A stretch of 11,903 bases of DNA, from NCBI GenBank assembly GCA_964556885.1, contig CAZKYP010000103.1:1-11903 (forward strand), given 5' to 3'. This DNA comes from CAZKYP01 sp964556885. GTDB lineage: Bacteria; Planctomycetota; Phycisphaerae; Sedimentisphaerales; Anaerobacaceae. The notes beneath the pieces were generated by a model that had not been told where the DNA came from, searched no databases, and saw only the letters and a list, made by a program, of their open reading frames with translations. The translations under genes and the position numbers were made by a program. Shown in pieces: positions 5,962-11,903 of this stretch; the first letter of the stretch is position 1; the number at the start of each line of letters is the position of its first letter.

Positions 5962-7740
5962 ATGAATATGACCAATCAGATAACAGCAGTACATGTTACC
6001 CACGAAGCAGTGGGTAAAGTGGGCGGTATAGGCGCCGTCCTGCACGGCTTTTTTACCTGTGGATCCTATCTCGAAAAGGTCGAACGCTCGATCCTCGTAG
6101 GCCCTCTGTTTACGACCGAAGGCTCCGTGTCGGACAGGCTCGGCGAAAACAGTGAAGTGCTCTATTCATCCATTGACGGATTCACTAATACGGGGTATGC
6201 CCCGGCCTTCCACAAGATCGAAAATCACTTCAATACCGGCATTGTATACGGCAGAAGAACATTCACCGATGAAAAAACCGGGATTAAAAGCTCGCCGGAG
6301 GTGGTTCTGATTGATGTAAGACATATAGACAAAGGAGTAATGAACGAATTCAAAAGACGCCTTTTCGAAGAATTCGGAATCCGTAGTGATTTATTCGAAA
6401 ACCTCTGGGAGTTCGAACAATACGTCAGACTGGCACCGGCGGCCATCGCCGTACTTAAAGCCATCGGCGCTTCGCAAAATACGACGGTTATTATATCACA
6501 CGAATTTATGGGAATGCCAACCGCGCTGGCGGCCATTCTCGAGCCGGCAAGCAATTTCAGGACAATCTTCTACGCCCACGAAGTTGCTACAATGCGTCGT
6601 ATCGTCGAAGAACACCCCGGTCACGATACGATGTTCTACAACGTAATAAAACAGGCTCATAACGACGGACTATACGTCAACGAGGTATTCGGCGACCAGA
6701 ACTCCTATTTCAAACATACACTCGTGAATGCATCGAAGTACTGCGATCGTATATGCGCCGTAGGCGATTATGTAGTGGACGAGCTGAGGTTCCTGGCGCC
6801 CGAGTTCGAAACGGCCGAGATAGACATTGTCTATAACGGCATCCCGGCATACCATATCAGCATAGCCGAAAAGCTCGCCTCGAAAGAAAAGCTACAGCGA
6901 TACTGCGAAAATCTTCTGGACTATAAGCCGGATTTTGTATTCACACATGTCACAAGACTCGTACGAAGCAAGGGAATGTGGCGGGACCTGCGCGTGCTCG
7001 AACACATGGAAAAAGAATTCAGAACCCAGGGCAAAACAGGAATACTTTTTGTCCTCTCGACCGAGGTCTCGTCAAGACGCACCAAAGATATCTATCAAAT
7101 GGAAGCGACATATAACTGGCCTGTGGCTCACCGCGAAGGCTGGCCCGATTTGTCCGGAGGTGAGGCGGATTATTATACAGCCGTCCAGGAATTCAACGCA
7201 AAAAGCAGAAATATCAAAATCATCTTCATCAATCAGTTCGGTTTCGGGCCTGAAAAATGCGGCCGAAGAATGCCTGAAGACATGGAATTCATGGACATTC
7301 GAAAAGGAAGCGATGTGGAATTCGGCCAAAGTATCTATGAACCGTTCGGAATTGCACAGCTTGAACCGCTGTCTTTCGGCGGGATATGCGTCTTCAGCAG
7401 TGTTTGCGGATGCTACGGATTTTTACGGGACATGTCCGGCCCAGATGAGGTCAGGAATGTTATCATCGCCGACTATACCAACCTGGAATCACAGCATAAC
7501 TATACTGATATAGAAGACCTGCTGCAGATAAACCGGGCGGTGAGAGACCAGATAGAAGCAAAGCAAAGTGAAAAGGTGGCAATGCAGATATGCTCGCGGA
7601 TACCGAAAAATGAATACGAAATAGAGAGCATGATTCAAAGCGGCTACGAGCTTGCACAAAAAATGAGCTGGGATGTCGTTGTGAAAAACTATCTGCTGAA
7701 CAGCCTGCAAAAGGTACTGTACAAAGTAGTTCTAACTTAA
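5962..7740 (+). CDS. Glycogen/starch synthase-like glycosyltransferase
   Basis: A 592-residue GT-B fold glycosyltransferase, probably extending alpha-1,4-glucan from a nucleotide-glucose donor in the cytoplasm. The N-terminus contains HEAVGKVGGIGAVLHG, the KxGG(L/I) donor-binding loop of glycogen/starch synthases, with Lys19. YAHEVATMRR and CDRICAVGDYVVDEL are typical N-domain stretches, and VYNGI lies at the domain linker. The C-domain starts near FTHVTRLVRSKGMWRD, and its donor-site motif EPFGIAQLE (Glu460 and Glu468, E-x7-E) matches GT4/GT5 enzymes. It is about 100 residues longer than a bacterial GlgA and only distantly similar, so I do not name it glgA. The start is ATG at 5962 behind a strong GGAGGG. 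No other glycogen gene is in the window. The alternative is another retaining glucosyltransferase of the same clan. Confidence 0.82.
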   Translation: MNMTNQITAVHVTHEAVGKVGGIGAVLHGFFTCGSYLEKVERSILVGPLFTTEGSVSDRLGENSEVLYSSIDGFTNTGYAPAFHKIENHFNTGIVYGRRTFTDEKTGIKSSPEVVLIDVRHIDKGVMNEFKRRLFEEFGIRSDLFENLWEFEQYVRLAPAAIAVLKAIGASQNTTVIISHEFMGMPTALAAILEPASNFRTIFYAHEVATMRRIVEEHPGHDTMFYNVIKQAHNDGLYVNEVFGDQNSYFKHTLVNASKYCDRICAVGDYVVDELRFLAPEFETAEIDIVYNGIPAYHISIAEKLASKEKLQRYCENLLDYKPDFVFTHVTRLVRSKGMWRDLRVLEHMEKEFRTQGKTGILFVLSTEVSSRRTKDIYQMEATYNWPVAHREGWPDLSGGEADYYTAVQEFNAKSRNIKIIFINQFGFGPEKCGRRMPEDMEFMDIRKGSDVEFGQSIYEPFGIAQLEPLSFGGICVFSSVCGCYGFLRDMSGPDEVRNVIIADYTNLESQHNYTDIEDLLQINRAVRDQIEAKQSEKVAMQICSRIPKNEYEIESMIQSGYELAQKMSWDVVVKNYLLNSLQKVLYKVVLT

Positions 7741-7787
7741 AGCAGAACATATATTATATCTGAAATCGGGCTACATCCTGAATCGGC

Positions 7788-7828
7788 GGCTCATAATTTC
7801 GTCATCTTTATGGCAGGGATTATGAGCC
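7788..7828. other. Long hairpin downstream of the glycogen synthase gene
   Basis: GGCTCATAAT (7788-7797) and ATTATGAGCC (7819-7828) are exact inverted copies around 21 bases, and two further wobble pairs can extend the stem inward. No T tract follows. A competing GCCT/AGGC pair (7826-7829, 7836-7839) overlaps the right arm. It lies 47 bases after the glycosyltransferase stop and about 170 bases before coaE. It could be an mRNA 3' end, a structured leader for coaE or a repeat. The rest of 7741-7997 is AT-rich with no recognised signal. Confidence 0.4.
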
Positions 7829-7997
7829 TTGCCACAGGCGGATAATTACCGGGCCTGAATTTATTCACTTTAATAAACATCATTGAAGATATTTTTTATA
7901 AAACAATTCGTTACAATCATCGAATATATCCTGTGGCTGAAAACAAAGTGACAAAATATTTTGACTGCAGCCCTCATAAAATATAGACTGACCGACC

Positions 7998-8609
7998 GTG
8001 GATAAAATCAGGAATAAACCAATAATTGGCATATTAGGAGGCATTGCTTCCGGCAAAAGCTCGATTGCATCCATATTTGGTAAATCAGGTTGTAAAGTAA
8101 TCGACGCCGATAAAATCGCCCACAAGATACTCGAACGAAAAAATATTAAGAAAAAAATCGTTGACCTTTTCGGCCAGAGTGTATTAGACTCTACAGGGAT
8201 AATTGATCATAAAAAATTAGCCCGACTGGTTTTCGCCGATGCTGTTAGGCTATCCTCGATAAACGGGATAATTCATCCTCTTGTTATTAAAAGAATAGAG
8301 GAGCTTATCAAACGATTCAATAGCCAAAATAAAGTTAATGCAATCGTTTTGGATATACCCTTGTTAGTAGAAATTGGGTGGGCAAAGCGATGTGACAGGT
8401 TAATTTTCGTCGATTGCAGCGAAAAAACAAGGTTTGACAGGGCAAAAACGCTTGGTTACAGCAAAAAACAGCTTAAAATTAGAGAAAATTTTCAAATTTC
8501 TCTGGACAACAAGATGGCTCTCGCCGATAATATTATAGAAAACAATTCTGACTTCTCGGCGTTGGTCAGACAGGTCGATGAAATTCTCTCTGATATTATG
8601 GGTAATTAG
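7998..8609 (+). CDS. coaE: Dephospho-CoA kinase (CoaE)
   Basis: Phosphorylates the 3'-hydroxyl of dephospho-CoA with ATP, the last step of coenzyme A synthesis, in the cytoplasm. The 203-residue length is typical. The P-loop is GGIASGKSS (residues 14-22), followed by the CKVIDADKIAHKIL stretch with the conserved Asp-x-Asp (Asp36, Asp38) that binds substrate and metal. Later motifs are IIHPLVIKRI and LDIPLLVEIGWAKRCDRLIFVD, and the lid region is near RFDRAKTLGYSKKQLKIREN. The start is GTG at 7998 with no strong ribosome-binding site; no better start lies downstream before the P-loop. Its codons are more AT-rich than those of the downstream rho. The coaE-rho order is, from memory, common in planctomycetes. 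Confidence 0.93.
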   Translation: MDKIRNKPIIGILGGIASGKSSIASIFGKSGCKVIDADKIAHKILERKNIKKKIVDLFGQSVLDSTGIIDHKKLARLVFADAVRLSSINGIIHPLVIKRIEELIKRFNSQNKVNAIVLDIPLLVEIGWAKRCDRLIFVDCSEKTRFDRAKTLGYSKKQLKIRENFQISLDNKMALADNIIENNSDFSALVRQVDEILSDIMGN

Positions 8610-8655
8610 TAAGCGGGGTTTTTTGCAGATTAGTTTTTATTAACAGTGCCCGTTT

Positions 8656-8687
8656 TTGACATTTTAGTTTAATTTCAACTAAGTCAA
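8656..8687 (+). promoter_or_regulatory. Hairpin in the rho upstream region
   Basis: TTGAC (8656-8660) plus TTAGTT pair with AACTAAGTCAA (ending 8687), giving 11 bp with a 3-base bulge and a short loop. The left arm also contains a perfect TTGACA (8656-8661), but no good -10 follows at 16-18 bases. It could be a coaE transcript end or part of a rho leader. Confidence 0.35.
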
Positions 8688-8743
8688 AGTTCAAATCCTA
8701 TTGATTTCCTATGGGAAAGTTATTCTGTGGAATTATACCTCTG

Positions 8744-8775
8744 CCACCGGTATTTAGTAAGTATGAGTCCGGTGG
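8744..8775 (+). promoter_or_regulatory. Hairpin in the rho leader
   Basis: CCACCGG (8744-8750) and CCGGTGG (8769-8775) form a perfect 7-bp GC-rich stem with an 18-base loop, 40 bases upstream of the rho start. Rho is often autoregulated through its leader, so this structure is a candidate control element; no mechanism can be read from it. Confidence 0.4.
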
Positions 8776-8815
8776 AGATAGTAAAAGTTTTGTGTAAATT
8801 AATAAAGGAGTAATG

Positions 8816-10354
8816 ATGGCTAAAGCTGCTTCAAAAACTTCAAAAGCCGCGAGCAAAAAGCGTAGAACAACAAAGAAAAAAGCCGCACCGGAAGAAAACG
8901 GTGAAAACGAACAGGATACAGCCGAACAAATTATAGACGAACAGGATGAGCAGGCTCAAATAGAAGAAGATGTGACTACGGCAACCGCCATAGCAGATCA
9001 GGCACCTGAAATCGAGGCTGAAGAGGAAGCTCCAAGCGTCGAAGAAACCGACGAAGAATCAACCCACGCCAAATACGAGCGGATTAAAAAAGGTAATTTG
9101 TACCTGACGGATTTGCAGAGGCTGAACGTCTCGGAACTGCACGATATAGCCAAGAAAGAAAATATTATAGAATACAGCGCCCTTAAAAAGCAGGACCTGA
9201 TATTCAGGATTCTTAAAGAACGTATCCGTCAGAACGGATTAATGTACGGCGAGGGAGTACTTGAAGTACTGCCGGACGGCTACGGATTTTTACGAAACCC
9301 GGATTATAACTACCTGTCTTCGTCCGACGACATATACGTTTCTCCATCGCAAATCAGGCGATTCGGCCTGCGAACAGGAAATATCGTGTCAGGCCAGATA
9401 AGACCGCCCAAAGATTCGGAAAAATATTTCGCCCTTTTGCGTGTCGAGGCTATCAATTTCGAGAATCCCGACAATCTGGCGGAAAAGGTGGTCTTCAGCG
9501 ACTTGACGCCGCTTCACCCGGAACAACGTTTCATACTCGAAACATCAGCCGAAGAGCTTAATATGCGAATAATAGACATAGTTACCCCGGTCGGCAGGGG
9601 CCAGAGAGGCTTGATTGTCGCTCCGCCGCGAACGGGAAAGACGGTCCTGCTGCAAAAGATTGCCAACGCCATGAGCACAAATCACCCTGACGTCAAGCTA
9701 ATAGTGCTGCTGATTGACGAAAGGCCGGAAGAGGTTACTGAAATGTCGAGGAAAACCGCCGAAGATGTCGAGGTTATAAGCTCGACGTTCGACGAACCGG
9801 CCGCACGTCATTGCCAGGTCGCCGAAGTTGTTATTGAAAAGGCAAAACGAATGGTCGAATACGGCGAAGACGTTGTAATCCTGTTGGATTCTATAACACG
9901 TCTTGCACGAGCCTACAATACCGAAATGCCGCACTCCGGCCGAATCCTGACCGGTGGTGTTGACGCCGGCGCCATGCAGATGCCGAAGAAATTCTTCGGA
10001 GCTGCCAGAAACGTCGAAGAAGGCGGCTCGCTGAGCATCTTCGCAACGGCCTTAATCGATACCGGCTCGAAAATGGACGAGGTCATCTTCGAAGAGTTCA
10101 AGGCGACGGGTAACATGGAACTGCACCTCGACAGGCGTCTTGTCGACAGAAGAACATATCCGGCTATAGATATAAGCCGGAGCGGGACAAGACGGGAAGA
10201 GCTATTACTGGACCCGAAAGAGCTCCAGCTTGTATACAGGCTGCGAAGAGTCCTGAGCGAATTGAACCCGGTCGAGGCAATCGAGCTGCTCAAAAGCCGG
10301 CTCGCCAAGACCAGGACCAACGCCGAGTTCCTGATGACAATGAATCTCGATTAA
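8816..10354 (+). CDS. rho: Transcription termination factor Rho
   Basis: Hexameric RNA-dependent ATPase and helicase that ends transcription. Two ATGs stand in tandem (8813, 8816). AAGGAG at 8805-8810 is 2 bases from the first and 5 from the second, so 8816 is preferred (512 residues). Residues 1 to about 85 are a low-complexity extension, Lys/Ala-rich first (KAASKKRRTTKKKAA), then strongly acidic. A Rho N-terminal helical domain follows (LTDLQRLNVSELHDIAKKEN), then the cold-shock-like RNA-binding domain with DGYGFLRNPDYNYLSSSDDI. The ATPase core has Walker A APPRTGKT (about 269-276), Walker B VVILLDSITR (about 353-362) and the Q-loop/R-loop region GGVDAGAMQMPKKFFGAARN. FKATGNMELHLDRRL and the C-terminal RTYPAIDI stretch complete the core. 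It is longer than E. coli Rho (419 residues) mainly because of the extension, a pattern seen in several phyla. A good terminator follows. Confidence 0.97.
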   Translation: MAKAASKTSKAASKKRRTTKKKAAPEENGENEQDTAEQIIDEQDEQAQIEEDVTTATAIADQAPEIEAEEEAPSVEETDEESTHAKYERIKKGNLYLTDLQRLNVSELHDIAKKENIIEYSALKKQDLIFRILKERIRQNGLMYGEGVLEVLPDGYGFLRNPDYNYLSSSDDIYVSPSQIRRFGLRTGNIVSGQIRPPKDSEKYFALLRVEAINFENPDNLAEKVVFSDLTPLHPEQRFILETSAEELNMRIIDIVTPVGRGQRGLIVAPPRTGKTVLLQKIANAMSTNHPDVKLIVLLIDERPEEVTEMSRKTAEDVEVISSTFDEPAARHCQVAEVVIEKAKRMVEYGEDVVILLDSITRLARAYNTEMPHSGRILTGGVDAGAMQMPKKFFGAARNVEEGGSLSIFATALIDTGSKMDEVIFEEFKATGNMELHLDRRLVDRRTYPAIDISRSGTRREELLLDPKELQLVYRLRRVLSELNPVEAIELLKSRLAKTRTNAEFLMTMNLD

Positions 10355-10361
10355 TCCGAGC

Positions 10362-10410
10362 TAAAGCGTACAACCAAAATGCCCTTTTTATCATGTAATT
10401 GTTCGCTTTA
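10362..10410 (+). other. Hairpin between the rho stop and its terminator
   Basis: TAAAGCG (10362-10368) pairs with CGCTTTA (10404-10410), and after one mismatch ACAA (10370-10373) pairs with TTGT (10399-10402). The loop is about 25 bases. It begins 7 bases after the rho stop and may protect the mRNA 3' end. Confidence 0.35.
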
Positions 10411-10438
10411 CATTATCAATTGTATTTATTAATATTAC

Positions 10439-10470
10439 ATTCCGGCTTGCGTTTCGAGCCGGAATTTTTT
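10439..10470 (+). terminator. Intrinsic terminator of rho
   Basis: A perfect 9-bp stem ATTCCGGCT (10439-10447) / AGCCGGAAT (10457-10465) with a 9-base loop is followed by a T run to 10470. It separates rho from valS, whose ATG is 22 bases further on, so valS needs a promoter at or before this site or depends on read-through. Confidence 0.85.
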
Positions 10471-10491
10471 ATTGCCGACAGAGAGTAAATC

Positions 10492-11903
10492 ATGAGTGAA
10501 CAGCTATCGAAAACGTACGAACCTAAAATCGTTGAGCAGCAGGCGAACCAGATATGGACATCGAATTCGTATTTTCACGCCGAGCCCGCTGACGACGGTA
10601 AAAAGCCTTATACAATTGTAATCCCGCCGCCTAACGTGACGGCCCCCCTGCATCTCGGCCATGCACTGAATAATACATTACAGGATGTCCTGATTCGGTT
10701 TCGCCGGATGCAGAATTTCAATACTTTGTGGATGCCGGGCACCGACCACGCCGGAATCGCCACACAAACCGTGGTCGAAAAACGAATCCTCTCGGAGGAA
10801 GGCAAGCGGCGGACGGAACTTAATCCAGATCTACAAATCTCCCGACAGATGTTTGTACAACGCGTCCAGGCATGGAAAGACGAATATGAGGCTCGAATCA
10901 TTGAGCAGTTGAAAGCGATGGGGTGCTCCTGTGACTGGCAGCGGACCCGGTTTACAATGGACGAGGTCTGTGCCAAAGCGGTCCGTGCGACATTCTTCAA
11001 GCTCTTTAAGGACGGCCTGATTTACCGGGGCAAAAGATTAGTCAACTGGGACCCGGCAACTCAAACCGTACTGGCCGACGACGAGGTCGAGCACGAGACC
11101 ATACAGGGACATTTCTGGTATATGCGGTACCCGCTCGTAGAACCGGTCACCTGTGGCACGGGCTTCCAGCCCGTGAAAACACAGAAAGAACAGCCGGGTA
11201 ACAATGAGGATATGGCTGACCACATAAATAAACGATATGGAGCGTACCTGCCTCACTGGACCCAGGCTGAAGCTACGTATGCTGTTACATTCCATCTCGC
11301 TGATTCGCTGCCTGCCGAAGTGCTCGAACAATGGCGCATTGATCGGGATCAAATAATCCAGAATGCACAATCGCAGAATCGTGAACTAACCTCACATGAA
11401 CAAAATGAGCTTGTCCGTCTTTATAGTGACAAGGTTGAATCTTATCTCAATGCCGGACATGGCAAGTGTTACCTTCGCCAGGCAAAGATAGCCGAGACAG
11501 TTGCAAATGCGTTGAAGTATTTTGACAATGAACGATATGACTTGATTGCCTGGGCAATCATGCCAAATCATGTACATGTAGTTATTAAACCCTATGAGGG
11601 GAATAAACTATCGGACCTCCTTCATTCGTGGAAATCGTTTACGTCGAGTAAGGCTAATGAGTTGTTGGAACGCACCGGAGCATTCTGGCAAAGCGAGTAT
11701 TACGACCACCTGATTCGTAACCAGGAAGATTTTGTACATCAAGTTAACTATGTTCTTTCTAATCCGTCCAGATCGGGGCTGACAGACTGGTCATGGGTAG
11801 GTGCAAAGATAAATGACCATATGCAGAATGCAGAAATGTGGCACGGGCTTCCAGCCCGTGGAGACACGGCCAAGATGGCCGTGCCACCTACTATCAGCTA
11901 TGT
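10492..11903 (+). CDS. valS: Valyl-tRNA synthetase with in-frame RAYT transposase insertion (partial)
   Basis: Class I synthetase that charges tRNA-Val. From ATG 10492 the frame stays open for 470 codons to the window edge. Residues 1-219 are ValRS: YEPKIVEQQANQIW, then PPPNVTAPLHLGHALNNTL with the HIGH-type HLGH (54-57), then WMPGTDHAGIATQ and the start of the CP1 editing domain, VNWDPATQTVLADDEVEHE to FWYMRYPLVEP. Residues about 221-465 are foreign: an HUH/Y1 RAYT transposase with HWTQAEATYAVTFHLADSLP, MPNHVHVV (His360, His362), FWQSEYYDHLIRNQEDF and NYVLSNPSRSGL (candidate nucleophile Tyr420). The last residues (TISYV) fit the strand before the editing-domain ATTRPET motif, so ValRS appears to resume in frame. 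The KMSKS half is outside the window. Inserted codons are more A/T-ended than the flanks. Whether the protein works, or another valS exists, cannot be seen here. Confidence 0.88.
   Translation, partial: MSEQLSKTYEPKIVEQQANQIWTSNSYFHAEPADDGKKPYTIVIPPPNVTAPLHLGHALNNTLQDVLIRFRRMQNFNTLWMPGTDHAGIATQTVVEKRILSEEGKRRTELNPDLQISRQMFVQRVQAWKDEYEARIIEQLKAMGCSCDWQRTRFTMDEVCAKAVRATFFKLFKDGLIYRGKRLVNWDPATQTVLADDEVEHETIQGHFWYMRYPLVEPVTCGTGFQPVKTQKEQPGNNEDMADHINKRYGAYLPHWTQAEATYAVTFHLADSLPAEVLEQWRIDRDQIIQNAQSQNRELTSHEQNELVRLYSDKVESYLNAGHGKCYLRQAKIAETVANALKYFDNERYDLIAWAIMPNHVHVVIKPYEGNKLSDLLHSWKSFTSSKANELLERTGAFWQSEYYDHLIRNQEDFVHQVNYVLSNPSRSGLTDWSWVGAKINDHMQNAEMWHGLPARGDTAKMAVPPTISY
11152..11175 (+). repeat. 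Left REP hairpin of the RAYT element
   Basis: CACGGGCT (11157-11164) and AGCCCGTG (11168-11175) form a perfect 8-bp stem with a TCC loop, preceded by TGTGG. All 24 bases recur exactly at 11837-11860 in the same orientation but in a different reading frame. RAYTs recognise such REP hairpins, so this is a probable substrate end. Confidence 0.85.
11153..11887 (+). mobile_element. RAYT (IS200-like Y1 transposase) element inside valS
   Basis: The element is bounded by inverted GTGGCACGG (11153-11161) and CCGTGCCAC (11879-11887) and is 735 bp, exactly 245 codons. It carries a REP-associated tyrosine transposase, a single-strand DNA nuclease of the HUH/Y1 class known to act on REP hairpins. An in-frame ATG at 11212, with GAGG two bases upstream, could be its own start (MADHINKRYGAYLPHW). 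The HUH motif is NHVHVV (codons at 11566-11583) and the likely nucleophile Tyr is at 11749-11751. It has no stop codon of its own in this frame. ACCT occurs at both edges (11149-11152 and 11886-11889), but Y1 enzymes do not usually make target duplications, so this may be chance. Removing 11153-11887 leaves the valS frame intact, as EPVTSTISYV. Confidence 0.82.
11837..11887 (+). repeat. Right double REP (two hairpins) of the RAYT element
   Basis: The first hairpin repeats the left REP (CACGGGCT 11842-11849, AGCCCGTG 11853-11860). After GAGA a second hairpin follows: CACGGCCA (11865-11872), loop AGA, TGGCCGTG (11876-11883). The whole unit is also closed by outer arms GTGGCACGG (11838-11846) and CCGTGCCAC (11879-11887). 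This is a BIME-like compound REP. It is translated as WHGLPARGDTAKMAVPP in the valS frame. Confidence 0.85.

Noticed and set aside
6935..7513. 192-residue plus-strand open frame within the glycosyltransferase gene
   Set aside because: It lies in another frame of a well-supported gene, is rich in Ser and Cys as shadow frames often are, and has no start signal.
8656..8684. Sigma-70 promoter for rho built on TTGACA
   Set aside because: The -35 is perfect, but the bases 16-18 downstream give no acceptable -10, and the TTGACA is an arm of a hairpin.
9913..10320. 135-residue minus-strand open frame opposite rho
   Set aside because: It is antisense to highly conserved Rho core sequence and has a low-complexity Ser/Leu-rich translation.
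11038..11577. Minus-strand open frames opposite valS and the RAYT
   Set aside because: The plus strand carries clear ValRS and transposase motifs; the minus-strand translations match nothing I recognise.
11152..11889. Intein in valS
   Set aside because: The insert begins at a Cys codon (TGT at 11152), but there are no intein splicing blocks and no terminal His-Asn before the resumed protein. The motifs are those of a Y1 transposase and the ends are REP hairpins.

Overview
The window looks like chromosomal DNA from a planctomycete, most likely of the Phycisphaerae type. The evidence is a moderately AT-rich base composition, a coaE-rho gene pair, a small zinc-ribbon protein of planctomycete style, a long divergent glycogen synthase, and GTGGCAC-type REP hairpins with a REP-associated tyrosine transposase (RAYT). 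No taxonomic search was possible, so this placement is an inference.

Layout from left to right. Positions 1-1165 are an accessory region: the N-terminal part of an unassigned protein running off the left edge (minus strand), a frameshifted GIY-YIG nuclease pseudogene (minus), and small palindromic repeats. A tRNA-Leu(GAG) on the minus strand follows, with a good promoter in the AT-rich gap behind it. Next is a plus-strand TPR lipoprotein gene whose start is ambiguous; it may begin at an ATT codon. Its stop codon overlaps, tail to tail, that of queE.

Positions 3201-5213 form a preQ0/preQ1 (queuosine precursor) cluster. queC and queE lie on the minus strand and are translationally coupled through an ATGA overlap. 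queF is divergent on the plus strand. Together they turn carboxy-tetrahydropterin into preQ1 for tRNA modification. queD, tgt and queA are not in this window. A zinc-ribbon protein of unknown function follows queF and ends at a good terminator. A glycogen/starch-synthase-like glycosyltransferase comes next, preceded by a promoter with a perfect palindrome in its spacer. coaE and then rho follow, the latter with a hairpin-rich leader and a strong downstream terminator.

The most striking feature is at the right edge. valS starts at 10492, and its reading frame runs without a stop through an inserted RAYT transposase bounded by REP hairpins, then appears to resume the ValRS editing domain as the window ends. 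The insert, measured between its terminal inverted repeats, is 735 bp (exactly 245 codons). It falls at the beta-hairpin loop just before the expected ATTRPE motif. This would be a mobile element carried in frame inside an essential aminoacyl-tRNA synthetase, or else a recent disruption that happens to leave the frame open.

No stretch without a gene exceeds 300 bases. The larger gaps (480-684, 963-1165, 1250-1518, 4577-4841, 7741-7997, 8610-8815) are described through the sites listed in them.
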